Assembly: GCA_017629095.1 (NCBI GenBank)
Contig: JAGBXW010000059.1
Span: forward strand, 1 to 35,869
Length of the DNA stretch: 35,869 nucleotides
Direction: 5' to 3'
Source: Treponema sp.
Lineage (GTDB): Bacteria; Spirochaetota; Spirochaetia; Treponematales; Treponemataceae
The notes beneath the pieces were generated by a model. The model had not been told where the DNA came from and did not search any database. It worked only from the letters and a program-made list of their open reading frames with translations. The position numbers and the translations under genes were made by a program. Positions 6,896-14,807 of the stretch are shown here, piece after piece; within the stretch, counting starts at the first letter, position 1, and every line of letters starts with the position of its first letter.

Positions 6896-7699
6896 ATGAG
6901 ACTGATTGTACAACCCAATTATGACCACTGTTCAGATTGGGCTGCCTACCACATTGCATCCCGCATCAATGAGGCAAAGCCAACCCCAGACAAACCCTTT
7001 GTACTGGGACTACCCACTGGCTCCACCCCCTTGGGAACCTACAAGAAATTGATTGAGCTGAACAAGGCTGGCAAGGTTTCCTTTGAAAATGTGGTTACCT
7101 TCAATATGGACGAATATGTGGGACTACCTGCAGACCATCCCCAGAGCTACCACTTCTTTATGTGGGACAACTTCTTTAATCACATTAACATCAAAAAGGA
7201 AAATGTCCACATTTTGGATGGAATGGCTTCTGATCTAGCCGCTGAATGTGCTGCCTATGAAAAGGCCATTGCTGAGGCAGGAGGAATTGACCTGTTTTTG
7301 GGAGGTGTTGGCGTAGACGGACATCTTGCCTTTAACGAGCCAGGCTCCTCTCTTTCCAGCCGCACTCGGGTAAAATCCCTCACCTCAGACACCATTCAGG
7401 TAAACTCCCGCTTCTTTGGAGGCGATATTTCTCAGGTTCCCACTACAGCCCTTACCGTTGGCGTGGGCACCGTAACTGATGCCAAGGAAGTGCTGGTACT
7501 CATTACTGGCCGCAACAAGATGCATGCCCTGCGCCACGCTGTAGAAGAAGGCATTAGCCAGATGTGGACCATCAGTGCCCTGCAAATGCATCCCAAGGCC
7601 ATCATCGTTTGTGACGAAGATGCCACCGAAGAACTCAAAGTAGGCACTGTAAAATACTTCAAGGACATTGAAAAGAACAACCTTGACAACAGCTTTTAA
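6896..7699 (+). CDS. nagB: Glucosamine-6-phosphate deaminase
   Basis: The product converts glucosamine-6-phosphate to fructose-6-phosphate and ammonia, feeding glycolysis. Starting at ATG 6896 gives 267 residues and places the catalytic residues at the same numbers as in E. coli NagB (266 residues): Asp72 in FNMDEYVG, and Asp141, His143 and Glu148 in [12 protein letters not shown]. This supports the start over the in-frame TTG at 6890, which lies next to the AAGGAG site (6884-6889). It is the second gene of the nagAB operon. The C-terminal LDNSF and stop codon lie inside the first copy of a 26-bp tandem duplication. Confidence 0.97.
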   Translation: MRLIVQPNYDHCSDWAAYHIASRINEAKPTPDKPFVLGLPTGSTPLGTYKKLIELNKAGKVSFENVVTFNMDEYVGLPADHPQSYHFFMWDNFFNHINIKKENVHILDGMASDLAAECAAYEKAIAEAGGIDLFLGGVGVDGHLAFNEPGSSLSSRTRVKSLTSDTIQVNSRFFGGDISQVPTTALTVGVGTVTDAKEVLVLITGRNKMHALRHAVEEGISQMWTISALQMHPKAIIVCDEDATEELKVGTVKYFKDIEKNNLDNSF

Positions 7700-7732
7700 A
7701 GTCAAGCCTTGACAATAGCTTTTAAGGCCAAG
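7681..7732 (+). repeat. 26-bp tandem duplication spanning the nagB stop codon
   Basis: Copy 1 (7681-7706) and copy 2 (7707-7732) both begin CCTTGACAA and share AGCTTTTAA; they differ at three of 26 positions. Copy 1 carries the last codons and TAA (7697-7699) of nagB. Copy 2 lies just downstream, before the terminator. Confidence 0.9.
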
Positions 7733-7740
7733 CCCAGAGG

Positions 7741-7769
7741 CGGTGTGATTTTGGTCACACCGTTTTTTT
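7741..7769 (+). terminator. Rho-independent terminator of nagAB
   Basis: CGGTGTGA (7741-7748) pairs perfectly with TCACACCG (7755-7762) around TTTTGG, followed by seven T. Confidence 0.93.
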
Positions 7770-7804
7770 ATTTTAATCAATCTGCGAGTATCCTTCTGCA
7801 ACTA

Positions 7805-7873
7805 TACAAAAAATAAAAAAACTCCCAAGAACTTCTTCCAGCAGTATCATCCTGCCAGAATCATTCTAGGGAG
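7805..7873 (-). terminator. Rho-independent terminator of leuB
   Basis: On the minus strand CTCCCTAGAA (plus 7864-7873) pairs in 9 of 10 positions with TTCTTGGGAG (plus 7822-7831) around a long loop. It is followed by a run of T residues (plus-strand A tract 7808-7821). Confidence 0.75.
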
Positions 7874-7895
7874 CTTTTCTCTATCAAAAGAAGGA

Positions 7896-8990
7896 TTACA
7901 GGGCTTCCAGAACCAAATCACCCATTTTCTTTGTACCAACCAGCTTTCCAGCAGCCTTTACTGCCTCCAAGTCAGCACCATTACCAGCAATGTCACCTGT
8001 TCGCCAGCCTGCATCCAGTACCTTTTCTACAGCTGCTTCAATGGCATCGGCTTCTGCTGCAAGACCAAAGTCATAGCGCAACAACATGGCACAGGAAAGA
8101 ATGGTAGCCAAGGGGTTTGCCTTGTCCTGGCCAGCAATGTCAGGGGCGGAACCGTGAATTGGCTCGTAGAGTCCGGGGCCAGTTCCATCCCCCAAGGAAG
8201 CAGAGGCCAACATACCGATGGAACCAGTAATCTGGCTTGCTTCGTCAGAAAGGATATCACCAAACATGTTACTAGTGGCAATAACGTCAAACTGACGGGG
8301 ATTGCGCACCAACTGCATGGCTGCATTATCAACATACATGAAGGAAAGCTCTACCTCAGGGTACTCTCCCTTGATGGATTCAGCCACCTCACGCCACAGT
8401 CGGCTTGATTCCAGAATATTAGCCTTGTCCACAACACAAAGCTTTTTCTTTCGCTTCATGGCAGATTCAAATCCCAGTCGAACAATTCGCTCAATTTCTG
8501 GAGCAGTATATCGCTCAGTATCCCAAGCAGTCTTTCCATCTTCGCTGCGTCCCCGCTCACCAAAGTAAATACCACCAGTAAGCTCACGAACAATCAGCAG
8601 GTCAAGGCCTTCTCCCACAATCTCGTCCTTCAAGGGACAGGCGGCAGAAAGCTGCTTGAACATAAGGGCAGGTCGCAAGTTTGCGTACACCTTCATGCCA
8701 CCACGCAAGCCTAACAAAGCCTTTTCAGGACGCAGGTTACCAGGAACATTGTCCCACTTAGGGCCGCCAACTGCACCAAGCAAAACGGCATCGCTGGCAA
8801 GACAGGTATCTAGGGTTTCCTGAGGCAGGGGGCCACCAGTTGCATCGATTGCAGCACCACCAGCCAACACAGTTTTGTAGGTAAACTTGTGACCAAATTT
8901 GGCGGCCACTCCATCAAGCACCCGCACACCCTCACGGATAATATCAGGTCCAATTCCATCACCAGGAATCAGTGCAATTGTCTTTTCCAT
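7896..8990 (-). CDS. leuB: 3-isopropylmalate dehydrogenase
   Basis: The enzyme oxidises and decarboxylates 3-isopropylmalate with NAD in leucine synthesis. The 364-residue sequence opens [17 protein letters not shown]. It shows [32 protein letters not shown], the [14 protein letters not shown] helix and the NAD-site segment [20 protein letters not shown]. These favour LeuB over isocitrate dehydrogenase or tartrate dehydrogenase. TGAGGTGA before the ATG at 8990 sets the start; the in-frame GTG at 8999 overlaps that site. leuA, leuC and leuD are not adjacent, so the rest of the pathway must be elsewhere if present. Confidence 0.95.
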   Translation of the reverse strand: MEKTIALIPGDGIGPDIIREGVRVLDGVAAKFGHKFTYKTVLAGGAAIDATGGPLPQETLDTCLASDAVLLGAVGGPKWDNVPGNLRPEKALLGLRGGMKVYANLRPALMFKQLSAACPLKDEIVGEGLDLLIVRELTGGIYFGERGRSEDGKTAWDTERYTAPEIERIVRLGFESAMKRKKKLCVVDKANILESSRLWREVAESIKGEYPEVELSFMYVDNAAMQLVRNPRQFDVIATSNMFGDILSDEASQITGSIGMLASASLGDGTGPGLYEPIHGSAPDIAGQDKANPLATILSCAMLLRYDFGLAAEADAIEAAVEKVLDAGWRTGDIAGNGADLEAVKAAGKLVGTKKMGDLVLEAL

Positions 8991-9084
8991 CTTACTCACC
9001 TCAAATCGGGACTCAAAAATTTAATAATACTAAAGAAAAATAGTATGGCTGAATAATACCGAAAAAATCGCCCTCTGTCTACTC

Positions 9085-9113
9085 TTGCGAACCAGCCATT
9101 TTTCCTCTACAAT
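9085..9113 (+). promoter_or_regulatory. Promoter of the pspC-kinase-peptidase operon
   Basis: TTGCGA (9085-9090, 4 of 6) and TACAAT (9108-9113, 5 of 6) are separated by exactly 17 bases, giving a leader of about 38 bases. An AGGACGG stretch precedes the ATG at 9158. Confidence 0.6.
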
Positions 9114-9157
9114 ATAACCCCCCACCTTGGGGAGCGCTTACCTTTAGGACGGAAACT

Positions 9158-9445
9158 ATGGAGGACAAGAACTTGTCAGTACAGGACCAGGATGATTACA
9201 AAAATCATGATGATTACAAAAACCAAGATACGTACCAGAATCAAGAGAAAGACGAAAAGAAATTGATGCGTTCCGGAAACAAAATGCTTTTAGGTGTTTG
9301 CAGCGGAATTGCAGAATTTTTTGGAATTGATGCCACTCTCATTAGGCTCATTGCGGTATTCTTCTCTCTAGCAGGAATCGGCTCGGGCATTGTAGTCTAC
9401 CTCATTGCTGCCATCATCATGCCCAAGGCTCCCGACTATCGATAA
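9158..9445 (+). CDS. PspC-domain membrane protein with N-terminal hexapeptide repeats
   Basis: The 95-residue product has a charged N-terminus (1-37) with three six-residue repeats (DDYKNH, DDYKNQ, DTYQNQ). A PspC domain follows: KLMRSGNKMLLGVCSGIAEFFGIDATLIRLI, then one hydrophobic segment (about residues 65-88) ending IIMPKAP. In enterobacteria PspC is part of the phage-shock envelope-stress response; most small PspC proteins elsewhere have no proven function. It would be an inner-membrane protein. The kinase gene starts 3 bases after its stop, so the two are co-transcribed and probably translationally coupled. Confidence 0.85.
   Translation: MEDKNLSVQDQDDYKNHDDYKNQDTYQNQEKDEKKLMRSGNKMLLGVCSGIAEFFGIDATLIRLIAVFFSLAGIGSGIVVYLIAAIIMPKAPDYR
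9191..9244 (+). repeat. Three 18-bp tandem repeats in the PspC-domain gene
   Basis: Units at 9191-9208, 9209-9226 and 9227-9244. The first two differ at only two positions near the unit end; the third is degenerate. They encode D-[DT]-Y-[KQ]-N-[HQ]. An 18-bp change would keep the frame, so copy number can vary without breaking the gene. Confidence 0.85.
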
Positions 9446-9448
9446 TTC

Positions 9449-10411
9449 ATGGTAACTTCTTTTCAGCATACTAAGCTTTCTCCCAAAGGAAAAACCTTAG
9501 TTTTTGGTTCCACTGTGGTGGACGTGGTGATAAAAGTTCCCAGTCTTCCCACCACTGCCCAAGATGTAAATATCATAAGTCAGCACCACCAATTAGGCGG
9601 TTGTGCCTACAATGTAGCTCATATTTTGCAGCTGGCTCACGTACCCCACCAGCTTTGCTCCCCTGTAGGCTGTGGAGTGTACGGTGAGTTTGTGGCTCAT
9701 GCCCTGCAGGAAAAAAATATTCCGATTTTTGCTCGGCTACAAGATACTGCCAACGGCTGCTGCTACTGCTTGGTGGAGCCCAGCGGAGAACGAACCTTTT
9801 TATCACACCACGGGGCAGAATATTTGTTTCGCCGAGAATGGTTTACCCAACAGGTTCTGGAAGGGGCTGACTCCATCTACATTTGTGGACTAGAGCTAGA
9901 AGAAGAAACATCCCCTGACTTAGTGGCCTTTTTGGAAGAGCAAGGCCAGTTTCAGATTTTCTTTGCACCAGGACCTCGCATTACCACCATTAGAAAGGAT
10001 TTTTTGAATCGGATTTTTGCCCTATCTCCCATCCTCCACTTAAATGAACAGGAAGCCTGTAGCTTTACTGGAACCGAAAAACTACAGGATGCATTGTTCC
10101 AACTCCATGAAAGAACTGGTAATGATGTTATTGTAACGCAGGGGGCAGAAGGTTCCAGCTGCTTTCATCACGGAAAAATCCATTTTGTTCCCAGCAACAA
10201 AACAAGGGTGGTAGATACCATCGGTGCAGGAGATGCCCATATTGGTACCATTATTGCAGGTCTTCATCTGGGAATGGAACTTTCCCAAGCCCTGGAAATC
10301 GCCAACGCAGTTTCTGCAGCAGTAGTTTCTGTGGCAGGAGCCAGCTTAAGCAAAGAAGCCTTTCATCAGGCAACAAAGAATTATTTTCATTCAAACGAGT
10401 TTCATCCATGA
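9449..10411 (+). CDS. PfkB-family carbohydrate kinase
   Basis: The 320-residue protein is a ribokinase-type sugar or nucleoside kinase. It has the N-terminal strand TLVFGSTVVDVVIKVPSLP, the substrate-loop motif QLGGCAYNVA (48-57), and the C-terminal signature DTIGAGDAH with the anion hole GAG (259-261) and catalytic base Asp262. Family members phosphorylate ribose, fructose, ketodeoxygluconate, pseudouridine or adenosine; the substrate cannot be told here. The ATG lies 3 bases after the pspC stop and has no ribosome-binding site of its own. Its stop overlaps the next start (ATGA, 10408-10411). Confidence 0.88.
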   Translation: MVTSFQHTKLSPKGKTLVFGSTVVDVVIKVPSLPTTAQDVNIISQHHQLGGCAYNVAHILQLAHVPHQLCSPVGCGVYGEFVAHALQEKNIPIFARLQDTANGCCYCLVEPSGERTFLSHHGAEYLFRREWFTQQVLEGADSIYICGLELEEETSPDLVAFLEEQGQFQIFFAPGPRITTIRKDFLNRIFALSPILHLNEQEACSFTGTEKLQDALFQLHERTGNDVIVTQGAEGSSCFHHGKIHFVPSNKTRVVDTIGAGDAHIGTIIAGLHLGMELSQALEIANAVSAAVVSVAGASLSKEAFHQATKNYFHSNEFHP

Positions 10412-11394
10412 AGCAATCCATCTTGTGTCGAGTCATTCCTATCGTTATGTGCTTAATTACCATTCCCCTTGGCCTTGGGGCATTGCAGTCCATATCCCAA
10501 AAACCACACCAGATGGAGCCACCACAGGCAAGGCTCACCAAGGATGATGCCCCCTTTAAAGGGACCGACCTAGAGCCCTTTGATATGGAGTCAGTAGCAA
10601 CGGCGGAGATTGTCTTTAAGGCATTTAAAGATGGATACCCAGAAAAAATTGCTGAATACGGCTATGATGCAGAAGTCCAAGATTGGTTTCTTATGGTGGG
10701 AGAGAAAAAATTTCTCTGGGCCCAAGGGAGAATTCTACCAGAAATTCTTCGGCAAGATGCCTCTAAATGGCGTCACTACATCGATTACCTTTATCCCAAA
10801 GAAACTCCAAACCCAGAACATTTTTCGCCAGAATTGATAGCAGAAATCAAGCGAACCTCGGAGCCAGATTTTAGAGCAAGCCAAAAATCATATAACTTGG
10901 AATTTTATCATGCCTTGTACGATGGAAAAACAAGAGGCCAACTGGAGCAACACATTGCGTCCACTCAATTTTTAGGCAAAAGAGTGAATTTACATCAAGA
11001 TATTTTTGCACCTTTGGCCTTAGTGGAACAGGATATTCAAGAAGCAGCAAAGACTCATGGTGAAATACAAGATTTTATCAACAATATTGGTAGTGTAGAA
11101 GGCTACAACTGGAGGGAAATCAGGGACCGGCAAGACAGGAGCTTCCACAGTTGGGGTTTGGCAGTAGATATTCTCCCCAAGGGCTGGCAAAAAAAGAATA
11201 TTTACTGGAACTGGATTAGTGAATGGAACCCCAACTGGATGATGATTCCCCTAGACCGTCGCTGGATGCCCCCCCAACTTGTGATTGAAATCTTTGAAAA
11301 GCATGGATTTGCTTGGGGCGGGAAATGGCTCCAATGGGACAACATTCATTTTGAGTACCGACCAGAGCTCCTCCTGTTACAAGAAAGCCATTAA
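10408..11394 (+). CDS. M15-family D-alanyl-D-alanine carboxypeptidase-like peptidase, membrane-anchored or exported
   Basis: The 328-residue protein has an N-terminal hydrophobic segment (CRVIPIVMCLITIPLGLGAL, about 7-26), a signal peptide or anchor. The C-terminal third carries the M15 zinc site: SFHSWGLAVDI with His247 and Asp254, and DNIHFEYRPE with His314 and an acidic residue three before it (D311). This is the VanY/DdpX fold that cuts D-Ala-D-Ala or related peptidoglycan peptides. The roughly 200 residues in front are unrecognised and may set localisation. It is the last gene of the operon and overlaps the kinase stop by 4 bases. Confidence 0.88.
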   Translation: MKQSILCRVIPIVMCLITIPLGLGALQSISQKPHQMEPPQARLTKDDAPFKGTDLEPFDMESVATAEIVFKAFKDGYPEKIAEYGYDAEVQDWFLMVGEKKFLWAQGRILPEILRQDASKWRHYIDYLYPKETPNPEHFSPELIAEIKRTSEPDFRASQKSYNLEFYHALYDGKTRGQLEQHIASTQFLGKRVNLHQDIFAPLALVEQDIQEAAKTHGEIQDFINNIGSVEGYNWREIRDRQDRSFHSWGLAVDILPKGWQKKNIYWNWISEWNPNWMMIPLDRRWMPPQLVIEIFEKHGFAWGGKWLQWDNIHFEYRPELLLLQESH

Positions 11395-11424
11395 AAAAGG
11401 CATCCCCAAAGGAGATGCCTTTTT
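11394..11424. terminator. Bidirectional terminator between the M15 peptidase and cyclase genes
   Basis: AAAAAGGCATC (11394-11404) pairs perfectly with GATGCCTTTTT (11414-11424) around a 9-base loop. T tracts follow on both strands, and it lies between convergent genes ending at 11394 and 11428. Confidence 0.93.
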
Positions 11425-11427
11425 CTA

Positions 11428-14253
11428 TTACTTGGTGCTCATGGTCATGACGCCGTTCCAGTCTGAGGCTGGAGGTTCGGCAATAAACTTTTGGCACCGT
11501 TCAATGAACACATCAGGAGCCTTGTCCTCAGGATTGAGCCTTCCAGCTTCTTGGAAAAGCGATATAGCCTGAGCAAACCCCTTACTCAGATACAGATCAA
11601 GTCCTTGATGGAAAACTTCCACAGACTTCTTTTCATTTTCCGTCATTTCTGAGGTAAAGCCCATGATATTATACAGTTGCACCGGTTTGTTAATTCCCAT
11701 TACCCGCACCTGGTCAAGTCTCCGGGCCACTAGCTCACCTTCATGCTGGCCAGAATTGGCCTCTGCCCAAGTACTTTCAGACACCAAAATCCAAGAAGCA
11801 TACACCTTGTTTACACCTTCAAGGCGGGCAGCAATATTTACATGGTTTCCCATCATGGTGTAGTTCATTTTCTTGTCGGTTCCCATGTTTCCAATAACCA
11901 TCTTTCCCGTGTTAATACCAATACGAGTGTAAATGGGCATAGGCAAAGTGCCGTCAGCAAGTCTCGTTTCGTTGAGCTTTTTTTCTATTTGCTTCATGCG
12001 AACTGCTGAAGCACAGGCTTTAAAAGCATGGTCAGGTACATCCATAGGAGCACCAAAGAAGCTGACGATGGCATCACCAATATACTTGTCGATGGTACCA
12101 CTATAATCCAAAATCACATCACTCATGGCAGTAAGGTACTCGTTCAAGATGGCAACCAGCTGGGGAGCAGTGAGCTGCTCGGAAAGGGTGGAAAAGCTCT
12201 TGATGTCGGAGAAAAGAGCTGTTACGTTCTTTTCTGATCCACCTAGGGCAAGGGCTTCTGGATGGTTTACCAAGTCGTCTACAATGTCCTTGGATAGGTA
12301 GGTGGAAAATGCTTGACGCAGGAATCGCTTGTCATTTTCAGCATAGATGAATCGGAATACCACATCAAAAATATAGGTGAGAAAGGCCACCAAAAATGCT
12401 GCCGTGATAGGAAGGTAAATCCGCCCAAAATGCATCATCAGGACAGCAACCAAGGGAATGGCCAACACTGCCACAAAACCAGCAATCAACTGACGACGCT
12501 GTTTCTTGCCCATAAATCCCAGAACCATCAGCAGGGTTATCAAACAAACAGGTAAATATACCCACTCCCAGTTTACAGGTCTGATAAATTCCTGGGAAAC
12601 AATGGTATTGTACACATTTCCGTGGGTACCAACATTGGCGTAGCGAGCCACAAAGGGAGTGGCACCCATATCAGTAGTCCCCGTGGCACTGTTTCCGATA
12701 ATACAGAAGGCATCTTGCAACTGAGCCTTCAATTGGTCAAAGCTTTCTTGATAGGCAGTTAAGTTTTCCTGAAAAAATCCGTAGGTTTCTTCTACCGCAG
12801 TTAAAAATCCTTCAATTTCTGCTGGATCAACCCCTTCTTGAGCCAATTCCTCCAAGCGCCCCTGAATTTGGGCGAGACTTTCACCTTGGAGAAATTCTTG
12901 GCAAAGTGCAAAAAATTCTTGCCTGCTGGCAAAATAAGATTCATATTCGGCATCACCAAAGGGCTGTCCCACAGGATTGCCTTCTACATCAAAGCCCTCA
13001 CAGGCAGCAAGGAGAGCTTCCTTTGCCTCCTTGAGCTGGGCATATTCAGCCAAAAGATATTGTGCCCATTGATAATACTCAAGCCAAGAACCATCAGCAT
13101 CCAAAAGATAGCAATCTTCATACAGCCAGCGGAGGCAAGAAATCATTTGCTCCTCGTAATCATCTAAGTACAAGATGGAAATTACTGGAATATGAATAAA
13201 GCTGGAAGCATAATCCTTGTGCAGCCAGTTAATGAGCATGTAGCCGTTTCTATCCAAGGGAATGGTAATATCCTGCCGCTCTGTGGAACGGGGAAGACGG
13301 GCGTTTTTCAAAATGAGTGTCCGAGGAAGACGTTGAATAGATTCCACATCAAGCAACTTCATCATGGGAGCAAAAACCAACTGTCCAAGGTATTTGTCAT
13401 CGGACTTGAATAAAAGTTCCACACGACGCCGCAAACCGTCTGGGTCAACGATTACATTAGTAAAACCAGCTCCAGAAGCTCGCTTCATCATTACGGAAAT
13501 GGCAGGAGAAAAGCCCTCCGTCATGTTTTGATCCGCAATGGTCTTTTTGTTGCTTTTTGAAATAAGATTTTCTGAGTCATCTACAAAATCAATCAACATC
13601 CGTTGCTTCACATAGCTCACATCTTCTTCCGTGGCTGCCATAACATTGTTGTAGTTTACGGTAAGCCACGCATTGCCAAAGAACTGGATTGCCCGACCAA
13701 AATAATCGTCATTGTCACGGAAAAGACTGTCTACAGAACTACGCAATGAATCCAAACTAGGCAAAATATCAGACTCCAGAACACTACCACTGATTTCAGG
13801 CAAATCTCCCGGAGAAAATTGACCAGCAGCGGTCGCTTCGGCTAATTCTTCCATGACGGATACCACCAGCCCTTTATTTTCATCAAACTGTTGAGGAATG
13901 TCTGCCAAAACATCGGGATTTATGCCTCCCTGGGAAGGAGACAGGTACTCAATATCGAAGGTGGCACCCCAGGCTCCTAATTCCCTCATTCTAATGAGAC
14001 AGTCTGCCAAAACATCTCGTGTCCAGGGCCAGGTTCCTACCACCTCCAAGGACAAATCCTCAATGTCAACGAAAACGACTTCCTGTGCGACTGGCGGTTC
14101 CGGAGTAAATCGCAACAATGCATCGTAGATGCTATTGTCAATATTATCAAAGACACCCAACAACCCCAATCCACCCATTACAAAAATGAGAAAGAGGCAC
14201 ACAAACACCAGTAACTTTTTCTTTAAAAGCTCAACAATATTCTTTGAATTCAT
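11428..14253 (-). CDS. CHASE2-domain class III adenylate cyclase
   Basis: The 941-residue protein starts with a transmembrane helix (about 14-34). An extracytoplasmic CHASE2 sensor follows (about 40-560), opening ALLRFTPEPPVAQEVVFVDIED, with a helical acidic insert of about 142 residues at 366-507. Three membrane helices (about 564-632) precede the cytoplasmic class III cyclase domain. Metal aspartates are D683 (LFSDIKSF) and D727 (YIGDAI). Lys723 in DKYIGD and Thr799 in NYTMMG fit ATP as substrate, and Asn806 and Arg810 (NIAARLE) are the transition-state residues. A TPR-like pair closes the C-terminus (about 876-928). It should make cAMP in response to an envelope signal. No Shine-Dalgarno precedes the ATG; a TATAAT box ends 8 bases upstream. 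It is divergent from the exported-protein operon ending in FecR. Confidence 0.93.
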   Translation of the reverse strand: MNSKNIVELLKKKLLVFVCLFLIFVMGGLGLLGVFDNIDNSIYDALLRFTPEPPVAQEVVFVDIEDLSLEVVGTWPWTRDVLADCLIRMRELGAWGATFDIEYLSPSQGGINPDVLADIPQQFDENKGLVVSVMEELAEATAAGQFSPGDLPEISGSVLESDILPSLDSLRSSVDSLFRDNDDYFGRAIQFFGNAWLTVNYNNVMAATEEDVSYVKQRMLIDFVDDSENLISKSNKKTIADQNMTEGFSPAISVMMKRASGAGFTNVIVDPDGLRRRVELLFKSDDKYLGQLVFAPMMKLLDVESIQRLPRTLILKNARLPRSTERQDITIPLDRNGYMLINWLHKDYASSFIHIPVISILYLDDYEEQMISCLRWLYEDCYLLDADGSWLEYYQWAQYLLAEYAQLKEAKEALLAACEGFDVEGNPVGQPFGDAEYESYFASRQEFFALCQEFLQGESLAQIQGRLEELAQEGVDPAEIEGFLTAVEETYGFFQENLTAYQESFDQLKAQLQDAFCIIGNSATGTTDMGATPFVARYANVGTHGNVYNTIVSQEFIRPVNWEWVYLPVCLITLLMVLGFMGKKQRRQLIAGFVAVLAIPLVAVLMMHFGRIYLPITAAFLVAFLTYIFDVVFRFIYAENDKRFLRQAFSTYLSKDIVDDLVNHPEALALGGSEKNVTALFSDIKSFSTLSEQLTAPQLVAILNEYLTAMSDVILDYSGTIDKYIGDAIVSFFGAPMDVPDHAFKACASAVRMKQIEKKLNETRLADGTLPMPIYTRIGINTGKMVIGNMGTDKKMNYTMMGNHVNIAARLEGVNKVYASWILVSESTWAEANSGQHEGELVARRLDQVRVMGINKPVQLYNIMGFTSEMTENEKKSVEVFHQGLDLYLSKGFAQAISLFQEAGRLNPEDKAPDVFIERCQKFIAEPPASDWNGVMTMSTK

Positions 14254-14290
14254 AGACTTATATTATAGCACGTGTTATACTTTATGTCAT
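14253..14290. promoter_or_regulatory. Overlapping divergent promoters with a 16-bp palindrome
   Basis: Minus strand: ATGACA (14285-14290, 5 of 6), 17 bases, TATAAT (14262-14267, perfect) for the cyclase. Plus strand: TAGACT (14253-14258, 4 of 6), 17 bases, TATACT (14276-14281, 5 of 6) for the exported-protein operon. The two promoters interlock. Between and over the -10 boxes is TATAGCAC/GTGTTATA (14264-14279), a palindrome matching at 7 of 8 half-site positions. A single bound protein, or polymerase itself, would block both directions. Confidence 0.7.
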
Positions 14291-14302
14291 GTATTTTACT
14301 TT

Positions 14303-14320
14303 TGAGAAAAAAACTTCTCA
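14303..14320 (+). other. Small hairpin in the leader of the exported-protein operon
   Basis: TGAGAA (14303-14308) pairs with TTCTCA (14315-14320) across an A-rich 6-base loop. It ends 3 bases before the AAGGAG site (14324-14329), so it could modulate initiation. Confidence 0.45.
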
Positions 14321-14334
14321 GAAAAGGAGTTATC

Positions 14335-14793
14335 ATGAAACAGAGAATGCTCGTTTTTCTCGTTTTCTTTTTTTCATTAACAGTGTACGGACAGGAGGCA
14401 CGCAGGGTAACAGAAATCCTTGAGGCGCCACTGTTGACAAAGGGGCAGGTTGCGTATATTACCGCTAGTTGGTTAAGTGCTGACAATGAATCATTAGATT
14501 TTCAGCAGGCCACCCAGTTGATGGTAACAGAAGGCTTCTTTTCAGAAGCTACCAATGCATCCGATCCTATTCGCTTAGATGAATTGTCAAATATATGTAT
14601 GAAGACTTGGAACATTCCTGGTGGTTTATTTTATCGCATGACAAAGGCAAATCGCTATGCTTTTAAGGAATTAAAGGCTCTCGGATATCTTTCTGCCAAC
14701 GCAGATCCCTCCTTCACAGTAACAGGCTTTCAAGGAATGAATATCATGTTCAAGTGTATGGAATATAACACTCCTTCACTTTTGACAGAATAA
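14335..14793 (+). CDS. Exported protein of unknown function
   Basis: The 152-residue product begins with a clear signal peptide (MKQRMLVFLVFFFSLTVYGQ) and then a soluble helical region. Two segments, LLTKGQVAYITASWLS and DPIRLDELSNICMKTWN, have spacing reminiscent of S-layer-homology-like helices, but I do not recognise a family. AAGGAG five bases before the ATG sets the start; the frame is open back to 14272 but that would hide the signal peptide. It is the first gene of a three-gene operon with a beta-barrel protein (14-base gap) and an FecR protein, so a periplasmic or outer-membrane role is likely. Confidence 0.75.
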   Translation: MKQRMLVFLVFFFSLTVYGQEARRVTEILEAPLLTKGQVAYITASWLSADNESLDFQQATQLMVTEGFFSEATNASDPIRLDELSNICMKTWNIPGGLFYRMTKANRYAFKELKALGYLSANADPSFTVTGFQGMNIMFKCMEYNTPSLLTE

Positions 14794-14807
14794 CAAAGAG
14801 GTACCCA

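Noticed and set aside
14264..14279. Palindrome read as a classical CRP/cAMP site
   Set aside because: It lacks the TGTGA-N6-TCACA form; the CACGTG centre is different, so no regulator family is assigned.
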